Shown: positions 26,693 through 33,725, numbered from the stretch's first letter. The stretch: DNA of 64,000 nucleotides from Marinobacterium profundum (GCF_001528745.1 NZ_BCNS01000162.1:20321-84320), one strand, 5' to 3'. The notes: generated by a model not told the origin, from the sequence alone. Numbers and translations: made by a program.

Positions 26693-27200
26693 CCCACCGG
26701 CTCATGTTACGGGTAAGCAAGTCGGCCACCAGATCCTTGTGCTGCTCGATCCGTTCGGCCAGCTTCTCGATACCTTCCAGCTTTAGCTTGTCGCTATCCC
26801 TAAACTCGATATTCAACGCCCTGGCTACCTGGTTAAGGTTTCGGCCTATAGCTGAAAGCTCGCGATTTGACTCCCTCAAAGCGGCCACCTCAGCATCAGT
26901 TAAGACCGGCTCATGGTGCAACGCTGAACGAACAACAGCGGTAGTCCAACTGGTAGGGTTGCTGTAGCCCTCTTTTCTGGCGATATCCAGGAGGCTGACC
27001 CGCTCAGGCTCTGTTAGGCGTACTGTGAACTTTCCCGTCTTGGGTTCCCCTCGACTGGAAAACTCATCCGGCACGGTTCCCGTGACCACTTTCAGGATCA
27101 TGTGACGCAGCATTACAGCTTCGCTTTTGTCGGTGGCCTTGCAGAAGTTAGTCCAAGCGGCCTTCTCGTCCCCTGATAGCGTGGTCTTGGCTTGTGCCAT
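26679..27200 (-). CDS. MobC-like relaxosome accessory protein
   Basis: This 173-residue protein has a MobC/TraJ-like pattern: KFTVRLTEPERVSLLDIARK, then GYSNPTSWTTAVVRSAL, then NRELSAIGRNLNQVARALN. The last motif (IGRNLNQVARALN) is typical of MobC proteins that help the relaxase melt oriT. I prefer the ATG at 27200, with gagggag upstream and coupled to the stop of the previous gene; a GTG at 27239 lies inside that gene. It precedes and overlaps the relaxase gene. Confidence 0.75.
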   Translation of the reverse strand: MAQAKTTLSGDEKAAWTNFCKATDKSEAVMLRHMILKVVTGTVPDEFSSRGEPKTGKFTVRLTEPERVSLLDIARKEGYSNPTSWTTAVVRSALHHEPVLTDAEVAALRESNRELSAIGRNLNQVARALNIEFRDSDKLKLEGIEKLAERIEQHKDLVADLLTRNMSRWGDDG

Positions 27201-27204
27201 AGGC

Positions 27205-27702
27205 TTACTGAACTCCCTCGTTACTCCGTAAGTATTCACTGTGCAGGCCGTTGATCTGTTCCACTGCCTGGTTGCCGTTCTTCACCGCCCGCAGAATAAT
27301 TTCGCTGCCACGGGTGAAGCGGTGCCCTATCCGAATGGTATAAGCCTTTAACACCCAGCCCAGGAAGCCGGGAACATAACTGGCGTCGTCTACATCACGC
27401 CACCGGACACCACCGGCCCCCTTGTCCCAGGGAAAGACGCCGCTATACACCCAAACCCCTTCCTCGTTCATAAATAGAAGCACGCTCCGAAGGAACAGAA
27501 GCTGATACACCAGGTGGATAAAGACAAGCGCGGAACCGCCAGCCAAAAAAACCCAATGAATGGCGCTCAAGCTAAACAGGTACACCACTGCCGAGAGAAA
27601 CCCGGCAACAAGTAGCGGCCGAAAACAGGCCACCCAAGAGAGCTTATATTGATTGAAAGCGTCGCCTTCAATCACCGCTGTTTCCATACTGGCGTCGTTC
27701 AT
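27205..27702 (-). CDS. Membrane protein with PH-like C-terminal part
   Basis: This 165-residue protein has two or three membrane helices (LLVAGFLSAVVYLFSLSAIH and VFLAGGSALVFIHLVYQLLF) followed by a soluble part (GVRWRDVDDASYVPGFLGWV). The soluble part resembles bacterial PH-like domains. I do not recognise a named family. It is the first gene of the mobilisation operon, 65 bases from the candidate oriT nick. The ribosome site is aaggagcgact. A role in transfer or exclusion is possible. Confidence 0.6.
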   Translation of the reverse strand: MNDASMETAVIEGDAFNQYKLSWVACFRPLLVAGFLSAVVYLFSLSAIHWVFLAGGSALVFIHLVYQLLFLRSVLLFMNEEGVWVYSGVFPWDKGAGGVRWRDVDDASYVPGFLGWVLKAYTIRIGHRFTRGSEIILRAVKNGNQAVEQINGLHSEYLRSNEGVQ

Positions 27703-27765
27703 AGTCGCTCCTTGCTCTACGGCCGAATATGGGAGGTATGGGGGGCAGTCTAATGCAATCTGGTA

Positions 27766-27797
27766 CGAAGTGCCAGCACTTTGCGAATCCTGCCCTA
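27766..27797 (+). other. Candidate origin of transfer (oriT) with nic site
   Basis: The inverted repeat AAGTGC-CA-GCACTT (27768-27781) is followed five bases later by ATCCTG|C (27787-27793). A perfect or near-perfect inverted repeat directly before ATCCTG^C is the RP4/MOBP oriT plan. The position, just upstream of the divergent mobilisation operon with a MOBP relaxase, is as expected. The nick would fall between 27792 and 27793 on this strand. Confidence 0.55.
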
Positions 27798-27818
27798 GTC
27801 ATTAACCCCCCTATTCTT

Positions 27819-27832
27819 TTCGTACGCACGAA
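27819..27832. promoter_or_regulatory. Palindromic operator TTCGTR-N2-CACGAA, site 4
   Basis: TTCGTACGCACGAA differs from the consensus by one base. It lies between the candidate oriT and the next plus-strand gene, so it could control the mobilisation operon. Confidence 0.5.
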
Positions 27833-27961
27833 AACCGGCCAGATCGTCAGAGCTGCCGCGCCCCTGCGGTGCTTGCCTGCCCGCTGGTTTCGCCAGTCGG
27901 GGGTTGGACGGCTCGACCGCTCCGCTTCGCCCTCCGGGCTCGCGGCGCCCGACTCTCCAAA

Positions 27962-27996
27962 AATTGGATTGTACAATCCAATTACGTGGATATACT
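27962..27996 (+). promoter_or_regulatory. Promoter covered by a 22-bp perfect palindrome
   Basis: A perfect 22-bp palindrome (27962-27983; half-site AATTGGATTGT) overlaps a -35-like TTGTAC. A -10 TATACT (27991-27996) follows 16 bases later. It is the promoter of the zinc-protease-like gene at 28029. The palindrome has no second copy in the window, so its repressor is probably specific. Confidence 0.55.
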
Positions 27997-28028
27997 GGAA
28001 CCAGGACAACCAGGAACAGGGACGAATA

Positions 28029-28742
28029 ATGAAGCCGACCGAAACCACCTATGAGGAACTACAGAGCGCCTTCGAGCATTTCAACAATGCTCTATTCGAT
28101 GTTGAACTGCCGTTCTGTCTGATCACCCTCCAGCGCGAAAAACAGACCTACGGCTATTTTTCCGCTGAACGGTTCGTGAGTCGTGACGGCGCCACCACCG
28201 ACGAAATCGCCATGAATCCAGCTTACTTCGCAGTCTGCCCCCCGGAAGAAATCATGCAGACCCTGGTTCACGAAATGGCGCACCTATGGCAGCATCATTT
28301 TGGGAAGCCTGGGCGGCGCGGATACCACAACAGGCAGTGGGCGGGAAAAATGGAAGGTATAGGGCTTATGCCTTCTTCCACAGGCAAGCCAGGCGGGGCC
28401 AGAACTGGCGATAAGATGGCGGATTACATCATCGAGGGCGGCCCCTTTGAATCCGCTTGCGCGGATCTGCTGACCCGAAATTTCCGCATTTCCTGGGCTG
28501 ACAGATTCCCGGCCCGCGAACGCATCCAGATGGCCATGGCCGAAGGCACAATGGTAGAGGTCAGCGAGGAGCTGGCCGCCTGGGGCGTCCAGATCGGGGA
28601 GGGCGGCGAGCTGCTACTGGAACAGGATAAAAAACAGACCAGGGCAAAATTCACGTGTCCAGACTGCGGGGCCAGCGCCTGGGGAAAACCTTCGCTGAAC
28701 CTTATTTGCGGGGATTGTGACGTGGCCCTGGAAGCCTACTGA
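28029..28742 (+). CDS. SprT-like zinc metalloprotein
   Basis: This 237-residue protein has a SprT-like domain: YEELQSAFEHFNNALFDVEL, then the metal motif TLVHEMAHLWQHHFG (HExxH, about residue 82) and GYHNRQWAGKMEGIGLMPSS. A C-terminal zinc ribbon is present (CPDCGASAWG...CGDC). Plasmid SprT-like proteins may process DNA-protein crosslinks, which would be useful for removing the relaxase from DNA, but that is an inference. The ATG at 28029 is chosen because it follows the promoter at 27996 and starts the domain; upstream frame is not conserved in type. It is divergent from the mobilisation operon. Confidence 0.75.
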   Translation: MKPTETTYEELQSAFEHFNNALFDVELPFCLITLQREKQTYGYFSAERFVSRDGATTDEIAMNPAYFAVCPPEEIMQTLVHEMAHLWQHHFGKPGRRGYHNRQWAGKMEGIGLMPSSTGKPGGARTGDKMADYIIEGGPFESACADLLTRNFRISWADRFPARERIQMAMAEGTMVEVSEELAAWGVQIGEGGELLLEQDKKQTRAKFTCPDCGASAWGKPSLNLICGDCDVALEAY

Positions 28743-28895
28743 AAGCCTGCCGAGCCCTTCGGGCTTGGCGGCCCGCCAAGGCGGGCAATGCCTTCCTGGA
28801 CGCTACCGCACCCCTTCGGGGTTTGGTGGCCACCGCCCCAACACAAACTGTCTTCGCTTCGCTCCGCTTAGTTTGCGCCGGTTCGGTGGCTCTGG
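28743..28895. other. Convergent gap with GC-rich hairpins
   Basis: The hairpins cgagccc-ttc-gggcttg (28751-28767) and gcccgcc-aa-ggcgggc (28771-28786) lie between two convergent genes. They probably help to stop transcription from both sides, although neither has a clear T-run. Confidence 0.4.
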
Positions 28896-29450
28896 TTAAA
28901 CACGCCGGTCGGGGTCGAGTAGATCCAGCAGCTTGCCACCGCTGATTATCCAAACGTTGCTCTGGCTATTAGCTAAAAGGCGGCTGGAGCCACCTGTTTT
29001 TCCCGTGTGGATGAAAAAGCCCTTGCAGCCCTTGGAATCCACCAGGTTGCAAAACTCTTGAACGTGGGCCGCGCTGATATGTCCTGCGTACCGCTTCGCC
29101 TGGATCAGGAACAGTTTCCCGTCCAGCCATACGCGCCCATCGATACCGCCATCACCTGTATAGCGACTGTTGCGCTTCACCTTGTATCCGCATTGCTGGA
29201 ACGTCTCCAAAATCATTTCCTCGAACGTGAACGGGTCAATACGCCGAAGGTAAGCAAGTTTGTGTCCAGGTTCGGGGATCTCGGCCAGATTGAGGAGGTT
29301 CTACCGTGCTTGATGCCCTCGGCGTCGATGGGCTGGCTTCTGCCACCCCAATAGCCGAAGGATTGGCCAGGAAAATCGGGTGAGTAACGCCAGGATGGTT
29401 AAGCCGGTGCCCAGCACCGGTAAAGGAATGTCATAGAGAAAATCGACCAT
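28896..29450 (-). pseudogene. Mrr-like nuclease with N-terminal membrane segment, interrupted by an in-frame amber codon
   Basis: From ATG 29450 the frame reads MVDFLYDIPLPVLGTGLTIL, a membrane anchor, then stops at TAG (29303-29301). The same frame continues at once with coding-like sequence (NLLNLAEIPEPGHKLAYLRR, then IDPFTFEEMILETF) and runs to 28896. The second part is an Mrr-type restriction endonuclease fold with GDGGIDG, LIQAKRY and FFIHTGKTGG. Membrane-anchored Mrr-like proteins of this design occur on other plasmids, from memory, so the two parts look like one gene of about 184 codons broken by one stop. Translation of the C-terminal part alone from ATG 29216 is possible but would lose the first helix of the domain. 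Confidence 0.65.
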
Positions 29451-29510
29451 GATTTACCACCAGGGGAGGGGACGGCCCCCAGGTGAGGGCGGGCAGCCGT
29501 CCATGCTGCA

Positions 29511-30638
29511 TTAGGCTTCAATGATCGCCACCAACTGAACCTGGTTCAGATCCACTTCGACTTCGTGGCCGTCATCGTCGTGCTTGATCCATGCCAGACC
29601 ATAGGCTGCACGGCGGTCGGTCAGCAGACGCGCTTCCCGCTCGTCATACTTAACCTGGATGATTGCTTTCTTGATCTTGTCGGCTTTCGTGTCGTCCTCC
29701 AGGTACTGGTCGGCCTGTTCCTCCAGCTCGTCCAGGTGGCCACCGCTCAACGGTTCGCCGTCCAGGGTCAAGGGCTGCTGCTCCTCGTCACGATTAGGAG
29801 GGGCGGGGCGTTCCTCGTCCTGGTTGCCGATGCCGCCCTGCGGCTCCTGGTCGTTACCGGCAGGGGCGGCCGGTTTCGGCTCTTGCGGCTTCGGTTTGGC
29901 TGGCTCTTTGAGGCTGTCCAGGACAGCCCGAACCTGTGACGTGGTTAGCTCCTGCTTGTTTGCACTGGTTTCCTGACAAAACGCATCTATCTCCTCGCCG
30001 TGCTTCTTATAGCCACGGTGCAGCAGTGCCAGCGCCTGCATTGACCGGCAAAGCTCGCTGTCGTACAGATCCCGGATACTGGGCGCCATATCAAAGAAAA
30101 TTTTGTGGTCGGAAACGTAGGACGGGGGGCGGCCCAGCGCCTTAGCTATCTCCCCAGCCTTGTGACCATCCTCCAGCCGCGACTTGATGAACAACGCGAT
30201 TTCAAGGGGGCTCAGGTTCTCGCGCTGGTCGTTCAATACGAACTTATCGAAGTCGTCCAGCTCGTCCTTGATGATATACGGGACTTGCTCCAAACCGGCC
30301 AGGGCAGCGGCGCGATAACGGCGGTTCCCTCCATTGATGATGAAGTGCCCCGGTTGCTCCAGGTGGTGCTTCACGCTCAACGGCTCCATGATGCCCCGAG
30401 GCTTCCCCGTGGTCGGGTTGACCTGCTGCATTGAATCGGCCAGCTCCTGGAGCTTACCTTGATTGAACTCCTTACGGGCGTTCTCCGGGTCTTCGTGGAA
30501 GTTATCCAGGGGCGCGTAAGCAATCGCACCCGCCTGGTCCCCACTGTCTTGCGGGGGCGAGTCCTTCTTGCTGCCGGTATGCAGGAATGACGACAAATTG
30601 AAATTGTCCAGGCCGGACAGATCAGCTCCCTTTGCCAT
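29511..30638 (-). CDS. korB: KorB/ParB-like partition protein and global repressor
   Basis: This 375-residue protein has the ParB N-terminal core (NFHEDPENARKEFNQGKLQE, then INGGNRRYRAAALAGLEQVP). A KorB-type helix-turn-helix follows (EIAKALGRPPSYVSDHKIFF and SMQALALLHRGYKKHGEEID). After a Pro/Gln-rich linker there is a KorB_C SH3-like domain at the end (IIQVKYDEREARLLTDRRAA, then HEVEVDLNQVQLVAI). KorB of IncP plasmids both partitions DNA and represses many backbone promoters through a repeated palindrome. The TTCGTG-N2-CACGAA sites in this window are the best candidates for its operators. It overlaps incC by one base. Confidence 0.88.
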   Translation of the reverse strand: MAKGADLSGLDNFNLSSFLHTGSKKDSPPQDSGDQAGAIAYAPLDNFHEDPENARKEFNQGKLQELADSMQQVNPTTGKPRGIMEPLSVKHHLEQPGHFIINGGNRRYRAAALAGLEQVPYIIKDELDDFDKFVLNDQRENLSPLEIALFIKSRLEDGHKAGEIAKALGRPPSYVSDHKIFFDMAPSIRDLYDSELCRSMQALALLHRGYKKHGEEIDAFCQETSANKQELTTSQVRAVLDSLKEPAKPKPQEPKPAAPAGNDQEPQGGIGNQDEERPAPPNRDEEQQPLTLDGEPLSGGHLDELEEQADQYLEDDTKADKIKKAIIQVKYDEREARLLTDRRAAYGLAWIKHDDDGHEVEVDLNQVQLVAIIEA

Positions 30639-31396
30639 TACTTGAGCCCTCCCATTTTCTCGTAAACGATGGCGAACGCTTCCTTGAACTCGCGGCCCGC
30701 TTCACGGGCGGCGGTCTTCTTGAGCTCCCAGACCGGAATCCCCTCGGCCAGCGCCTCCGGTATCGAGGAACGGATGCCGATTTTCGCCTTAATCAGCAGG
30801 TGCGAGTAATTTTTAACTAGGTTGGTCAGCGTCTCTTTTTGAGCCAGGGACCGGGGATTAAAGCGGTTCGGAAGCATCCCCAGGAAATTAAGGTCCGGGT
30901 TCCACTTCTCTTTCACGCCAAAGATGGTTTGCAGCATCTTGGTAATACCGTCGATGCTGTATTCTTCCAGCTCGATAGGTGCCAGAACGTGATCGGCAAC
31001 CAAAAGGGCGGCCGTCATTCGCAAGCCTAGGGTGGGCGGGGTATCGATGATGCAATAATCGAAGGACTCTCCCAGGCTCTCCAGGTTGCGGCGAAAGGTC
31101 GACAAAACAGCCGGATCGGCCCGTTCAATATCAGCCATCGCGCCATCGGCATGAATCAGGGTGATCCCTTCGGCTGCCTCGATGCCGACCACCTCCCCAT
31201 TGAAAAGCTGGCTGGCCGCAACAGGGGACGCCTCTCCGATGCGCTCCAGGGTTTTAGTTGCGTTCGCCTGCGGGTCGAGATCCACAAACAAAACGCTGTT
31301 TCCCTGTTCCCGGATCGACATTGCCAGGTGGACCGCGATAGTTGACTTTCCAACGCCGCCCTTCTGGTTCGATACCGTGATCTTCTGCATACCCAT
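30638..31396 (-). CDS. incC: IncC/ParA-type partition ATPase
   Basis: This 252-residue ATPase has the deviant Walker A SNQKGGVGKSTIAVHLAMS at residues 9-27, then FVDLDPQANATKTL and YCIIDTPPTLGLRMTAALLV. With KorB it should drive active segregation. It is small, without an N-terminal DNA-binding extension, like the short IncC form. The promoter region upstream (31444-31486) carries one TTTTGAT-W-ATCAAAA-like and one TTCGTG-N2-CACGAA palindrome, so the operon is probably autoregulated. Confidence 0.88.
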   Translation of the reverse strand: MGMQKITVSNQKGGVGKSTIAVHLAMSIREQGNSVLFVDLDPQANATKTLERIGEASPVAASQLFNGEVVGIEAAEGITLIHADGAMADIERADPAVLSTFRRNLESLGESFDYCIIDTPPTLGLRMTAALLVADHVLAPIELEEYSIDGITKMLQTIFGVKEKWNPDLNFLGMLPNRFNPRSLAQKETLTNLVKNYSHLLIKAKIGIRSSIPEALAEGIPVWELKKTAAREAGREFKEAFAIVYEKMGGLK

Positions 31397-31443
31397 AATT
31401 CACTATCCCCTTGAATTCCTAGTGATCAGCTCAAAATATACCA

Positions 31444-31486
31444 TATTGATTATCAAAATAATATAAAATGATTTCGTGCGCACGAA
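31444..31486. promoter_or_regulatory. Double operator upstream of incC-korB
   Basis: TATTGATTATCAAAA (31444-31458, one mismatch to TTTTGATTATCAAAA) and the perfect TTCGTGCGCACGAA (31473-31486) lie 14 bases apart in the promoter region of the partition operon. Two of the three operator families of the plasmid thus meet here. Confidence 0.6.
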
Positions 31487-31515
31487 AAAACCCGGCAAAC
31501 GCCGGGCTTATTTCA

Positions 31516-31785
31516 TCATCGATCAAGCGAAAACTTATATTTTTTAGACAGCGTTCCACACTTAACAAATTCCACCAACCCATCGGCCTTTAGATCATGT
31601 AGGGCACAGTGCCACTCTGCAACCTCATCAGGCGGCGCCAAAGTCATAACACCAAAATGGGTGAACAACTGATCCGGCTCCGAAAACTTCCTGGTTAGTA
31701 CGTCCAACACGTCCTGTTTCACTTGTTCCTGGTTCGGATCGCAAGCGTTCCGGCAAATTCCATTATCACAATTAATGCAAGGCAT
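31516..31785 (-). CDS. Hypothetical cysteine-rich small protein, leader-B gene
   Basis: This 89-residue protein starts MPCINCDNGICRNACDPNQE, a cysteine cluster that could bind metal. A helical part follows (VKQDVLDVLTRKFSEPDQLF) and then a winged-helix-like end (ECHALHDLKADGLVEFVKC-type, with ALHDLKADGLVEFVKCGTLS). I do not recognise the family. It is preceded by the conserved promoter and hairpin leader (copy B). It ends close to operator site 5 of the partition operon. Confidence 0.55.
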   Translation of the reverse strand: MPCINCDNGICRNACDPNQEQVKQDVLDVLTRKFSEPDQLFTHFGVMTLAPPDEVAEWHCALHDLKADGLVEFVKCGTLSKKYKFSLDR

Positions 31786-31890
31786 AGTCCTGTCCTGTCC
31801 TCATGGTCGAAGGGTTGAGCCCGCGCCGGGCTAAGTGGTGGTGCCCGCTGCGGATATGATTAATATAATACAGTAACGGTATTATATCAA
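31786..31890 (-). promoter_or_regulatory. Promoter and conserved hairpin leader, copy B
   Basis: On the minus strand there is -35 TTGATA (31890-31885), a 17-base spacer, -10 TATATT (31867-31862), and the operator TAATAC-N7-GTATTA (31866-31884). The leader hairpin (31819-31853) has inner stem GGGC/GCCC, where copy A has GGAC/GTCC, and the same loop accaccactta. The tail is cccttcgaccatgagga. Confidence 0.65.
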
Positions 31891-31920
31891 GCATTTTCTA
31901 ATTCGATCTGAGGCAGAAAA

Positions 31921-31970
31921 CCACAACATATTGTGTCGTTCACCAGCTGGTGAACCACCATATATTGTGG
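31921..31970. repeat. Cluster of three short palindromes downstream of kfrA
   Basis: CACAA-CATA-TTGTG (31922-31935), the perfect palindrome TTCACCAGCTGGTGAA (31939-31954) and CCAC-catatatt-GTGG (31955-31970) lie in 50 bases. They sit between the end of kfrA and promoter B. They could be operators or a terminator for kfrA; neither role is shown. Confidence 0.4.
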
Positions 31971-31986
31971 CTTGTGCGTTCTTGGC

Positions 31987-32979
31987 TTATTTCTTCTTGG
32001 TGTCGTTTTTAACCTGCTGCTTCAGCTCTGCCAACTGCTCCCGGACAGCCCCAAGCTCCCCAGTTATGGTTGCGTTTCGCTCGCGGGAGTCTGCCATCTC
32101 CTGGCGTACCTGGTCGCGCTCTCCCTGGGCTGCTGTGAGCCTGTCGGCGGTCCTCTGAATCTCCAGGGCGGCCTGCTTGCGCTGCTCCTGGTGCTGCTGC
32201 TCCTGCGCTTCAGCCTTAGCTCTGACCTGGGCAAATTCGCCGGATACGGCATCGAGACGCTGGCGAAGGTCGGCGGCGGCCGCTTCGGCCTTTTCCAGCT
32301 CCAGGCGGTGGCGCTCATCCTGGACGCGGGTCTGCTCCTGGTACTGCCGCTCCAAAGCCTTACGCTCCTGCTCGGCGTCTCTCCTCTGCTCCTTGGCTTC
32401 GGCCCGAGTCTCTGCCAGCTCCGCTTTCAGCTCCTCCACTCGTTCGGCCCGGTCTGCCGCCTGACGCTCGACGGTTGCCAGTGCCGTTTTAAGCTCCTGG
32501 ATCTCGCTCCCCAGTGCGGCGATTTGTTCGGCCGACTCCTGGACCTTCTGCTGGCTTTCCTGGTGCTCCTGTTGCTCGGTGACGAGATGCTGAGTCAGCT
32601 CCTCCAGCTCAAGCCCTTGGGACTCGAAAGCGTCCGCCATTTCGCCGCGTAGCTGATCGGCCTCGGTCCGCTCCTCATCCCAGCCTTTTTGTGCGGCGGT
32701 CAGTGCTTCATTGGCCAACCCCTGTGCCTCAGTCCACGCGGTCGCCAACGCAGCCTGGAAAGCCTCCTGGACAGCAGCAGGGACAGCAACGGGCGCGGCC
32801 TGGCTGGTCTGCATCTTCCGCCATTCGCGCATAACGGCGCTGGTCGTGTTCATGTCCGCCTTTGCAGCGCGGCGCACCTCGTCAACGGTCGGCATCTTCT
32901 CGCGGCTGTTCTGCTCGTAAAGCTCGGTCGCCACCTGCACGATGCGGTCGTATGTCTCTGTCGGGATTCCCTGGGCCAT
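31987..32979 (-). CDS. kfrA: KfrA-like coiled-coil DNA-binding protein
   Basis: This 330-residue protein has the KfrA N-terminal DNA-binding domain (MAQGIPTETYDRIVQVATEL, PTVDEVRRAAKADMNTTSAV, MREWRKMQ). A very long alpha-helical coiled coil follows (about residues 90-325), rich in Glu, Gln, Ala and Arg, with a basic end KKK. KfrA of IncP plasmids represses its own promoter and may form a filament that helps partition. The large AT palindrome at 33009-33044, just upstream, is its likely operator. It sits beside the KorB/IncC operon, as in IncP. Confidence 0.88.
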   Translation of the reverse strand: MAQGIPTETYDRIVQVATELYEQNSREKMPTVDEVRRAAKADMNTTSAVMREWRKMQTSQAAPVAVPAAVQEAFQAALATAWTEAQGLANEALTAAQKGWDEERTEADQLRGEMADAFESQGLELEELTQHLVTEQQEHQESQQKVQESAEQIAALGSEIQELKTALATVERQAADRAERVEELKAELAETRAEAKEQRRDAEQERKALERQYQEQTRVQDERHRLELEKAEAAAADLRQRLDAVSGEFAQVRAKAEAQEQQHQEQRKQAALEIQRTADRLTAAQGERDQVRQEMADSRERNATITGELGAVREQLAELKQQVKNDTKKK

Positions 32980-33008
32980 GGTGTCGCCTCCTGGTCTGGC
33001 TGTCTATT

Positions 33009-33044
33009 TAATAATAATAATATTCTTATTATTATTATTATTAT
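33009..33044. promoter_or_regulatory. AT-only inverted repeat, likely KfrA operator
   Basis: Runs of taa (33009-33022) face runs of tta (33026-33044) around the centre attc, which makes a large inverted repeat of triplet repeats. It lies 30 bases upstream of kfrA. Known KfrA proteins bind a palindrome in their own promoter. Confidence 0.55.
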
Positions 33045-33090
33045 GCAAGATAAGAAAAACCCCAGCATTTACCGGGGTCGCTGGGTTGGC

Positions 33091-33516
33091 TTAGTCGATG
33101 GCCGCCAGGATCTGGCCCGCCTCGGGGTGGTCCAGGGCGTATTCCCTCAGCGCGTGGTAATGGTCTGTCATGGCCTCCGATCCGGTGGAGTTGGCCAGGT
33201 AGCCATAAGCGAACAGGCAAGCCACGATACCGGCCGCGTCTTTGCTCATCGAGCCCTCGAAGTAGTTGCCAGCCACTACCAGGCGCAATTCCCCCTCGCC
33301 CCTGGGGGCCATGTAAAAGCCACCGTTGGACAGGTTGTAAAACTCCCAGTAAGCCCCTTTGTAGTTCTGGACCAGCTCCTCCAGGTAGGCATACACCATA
33401 GTTTCAACGTGGCCCATCAAGCTCGCGAAATTACGGGGCAGGGCCTTTAGGCGGTCAGCCATCGGCACCAGGCGAGCGGTTACGGTGGATTCGATCTGTT
33501 CGGCGTTGTCGGTCAT
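33091..33516 (-). CDS. ArdB/KlcA-family antirestriction protein
   Basis: This 141-residue protein has the ArdB/KlcA motifs MGHVETMVYAYLEELV, YKGAYWEFYNLSNGGFYMAP, LVVAGNYFEGSMSKDAAGIV and the ending YHALREYALDHPEA. These proteins block type I restriction without mimicking DNA by charge alone. The ATG at 33516 is chosen because it follows aggacttaaac and the conserved leader tail; an upstream ATG at 33549 would be inside the leader. It probably helps the plasmid to settle in a new host. Confidence 0.85.
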   Translation of the reverse strand: MTDNAEQIESTVTARLVPMADRLKALPRNFASLMGHVETMVYAYLEELVQNYKGAYWEFYNLSNGGFYMAPRGEGELRLVVAGNYFEGSMSKDAAGIVACLFAYGYLANSTGSEAMTDHYHALREYALDHPEAGQILAAID

Positions 33517-33613
33517 GTTTAAGTCCTCATGTCGAAGGGTGAAGCGCAACGGACTAAGTGGTGGTGCCCGCTGCAGACATGGCTAATATAATACAGTAGA
33601 GGTATTATATCAA
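33517..33613 (-). promoter_or_regulatory. Promoter and conserved hairpin leader, copy C
   Basis: On the minus strand there is -35 TTGATA (33613-33608), 17 bases, -10 TATATT (33590-33585), and TAATAC-N7-GTATTA (33589-33607). The hairpin (33544-33576) keeps the loop accaccactta, and its inner stem GGGC/GTCC pairs with one G-U. The tail cccttcgacatgagga precedes the start codon of the antirestriction gene. Confidence 0.65.
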
Positions 33614-33618
33614 ACCTT

Positions 33619-33725
33619 ATTACGAGGGATTCCGACTGGTGTATCGATGGGAACTATTCGAGAATTTATTACGAGGAATTCCGACAAGGACCAAAGTTGG
33701 TAGTTATTACGAGGAATTCCGACAG
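33619..33725. repeat. Iteron cluster 1 of the replication origin
   Basis: Three direct repeats of attacgagg(g/a)attccgac lie at 33619-33636, 33667-33684 and 33707-33724, with spacing of 48 and 40 bases. They match the second cluster at 34218-34385 and the Rep gene nearby, so they are probably Rep-binding iterons. Confidence 0.7.
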
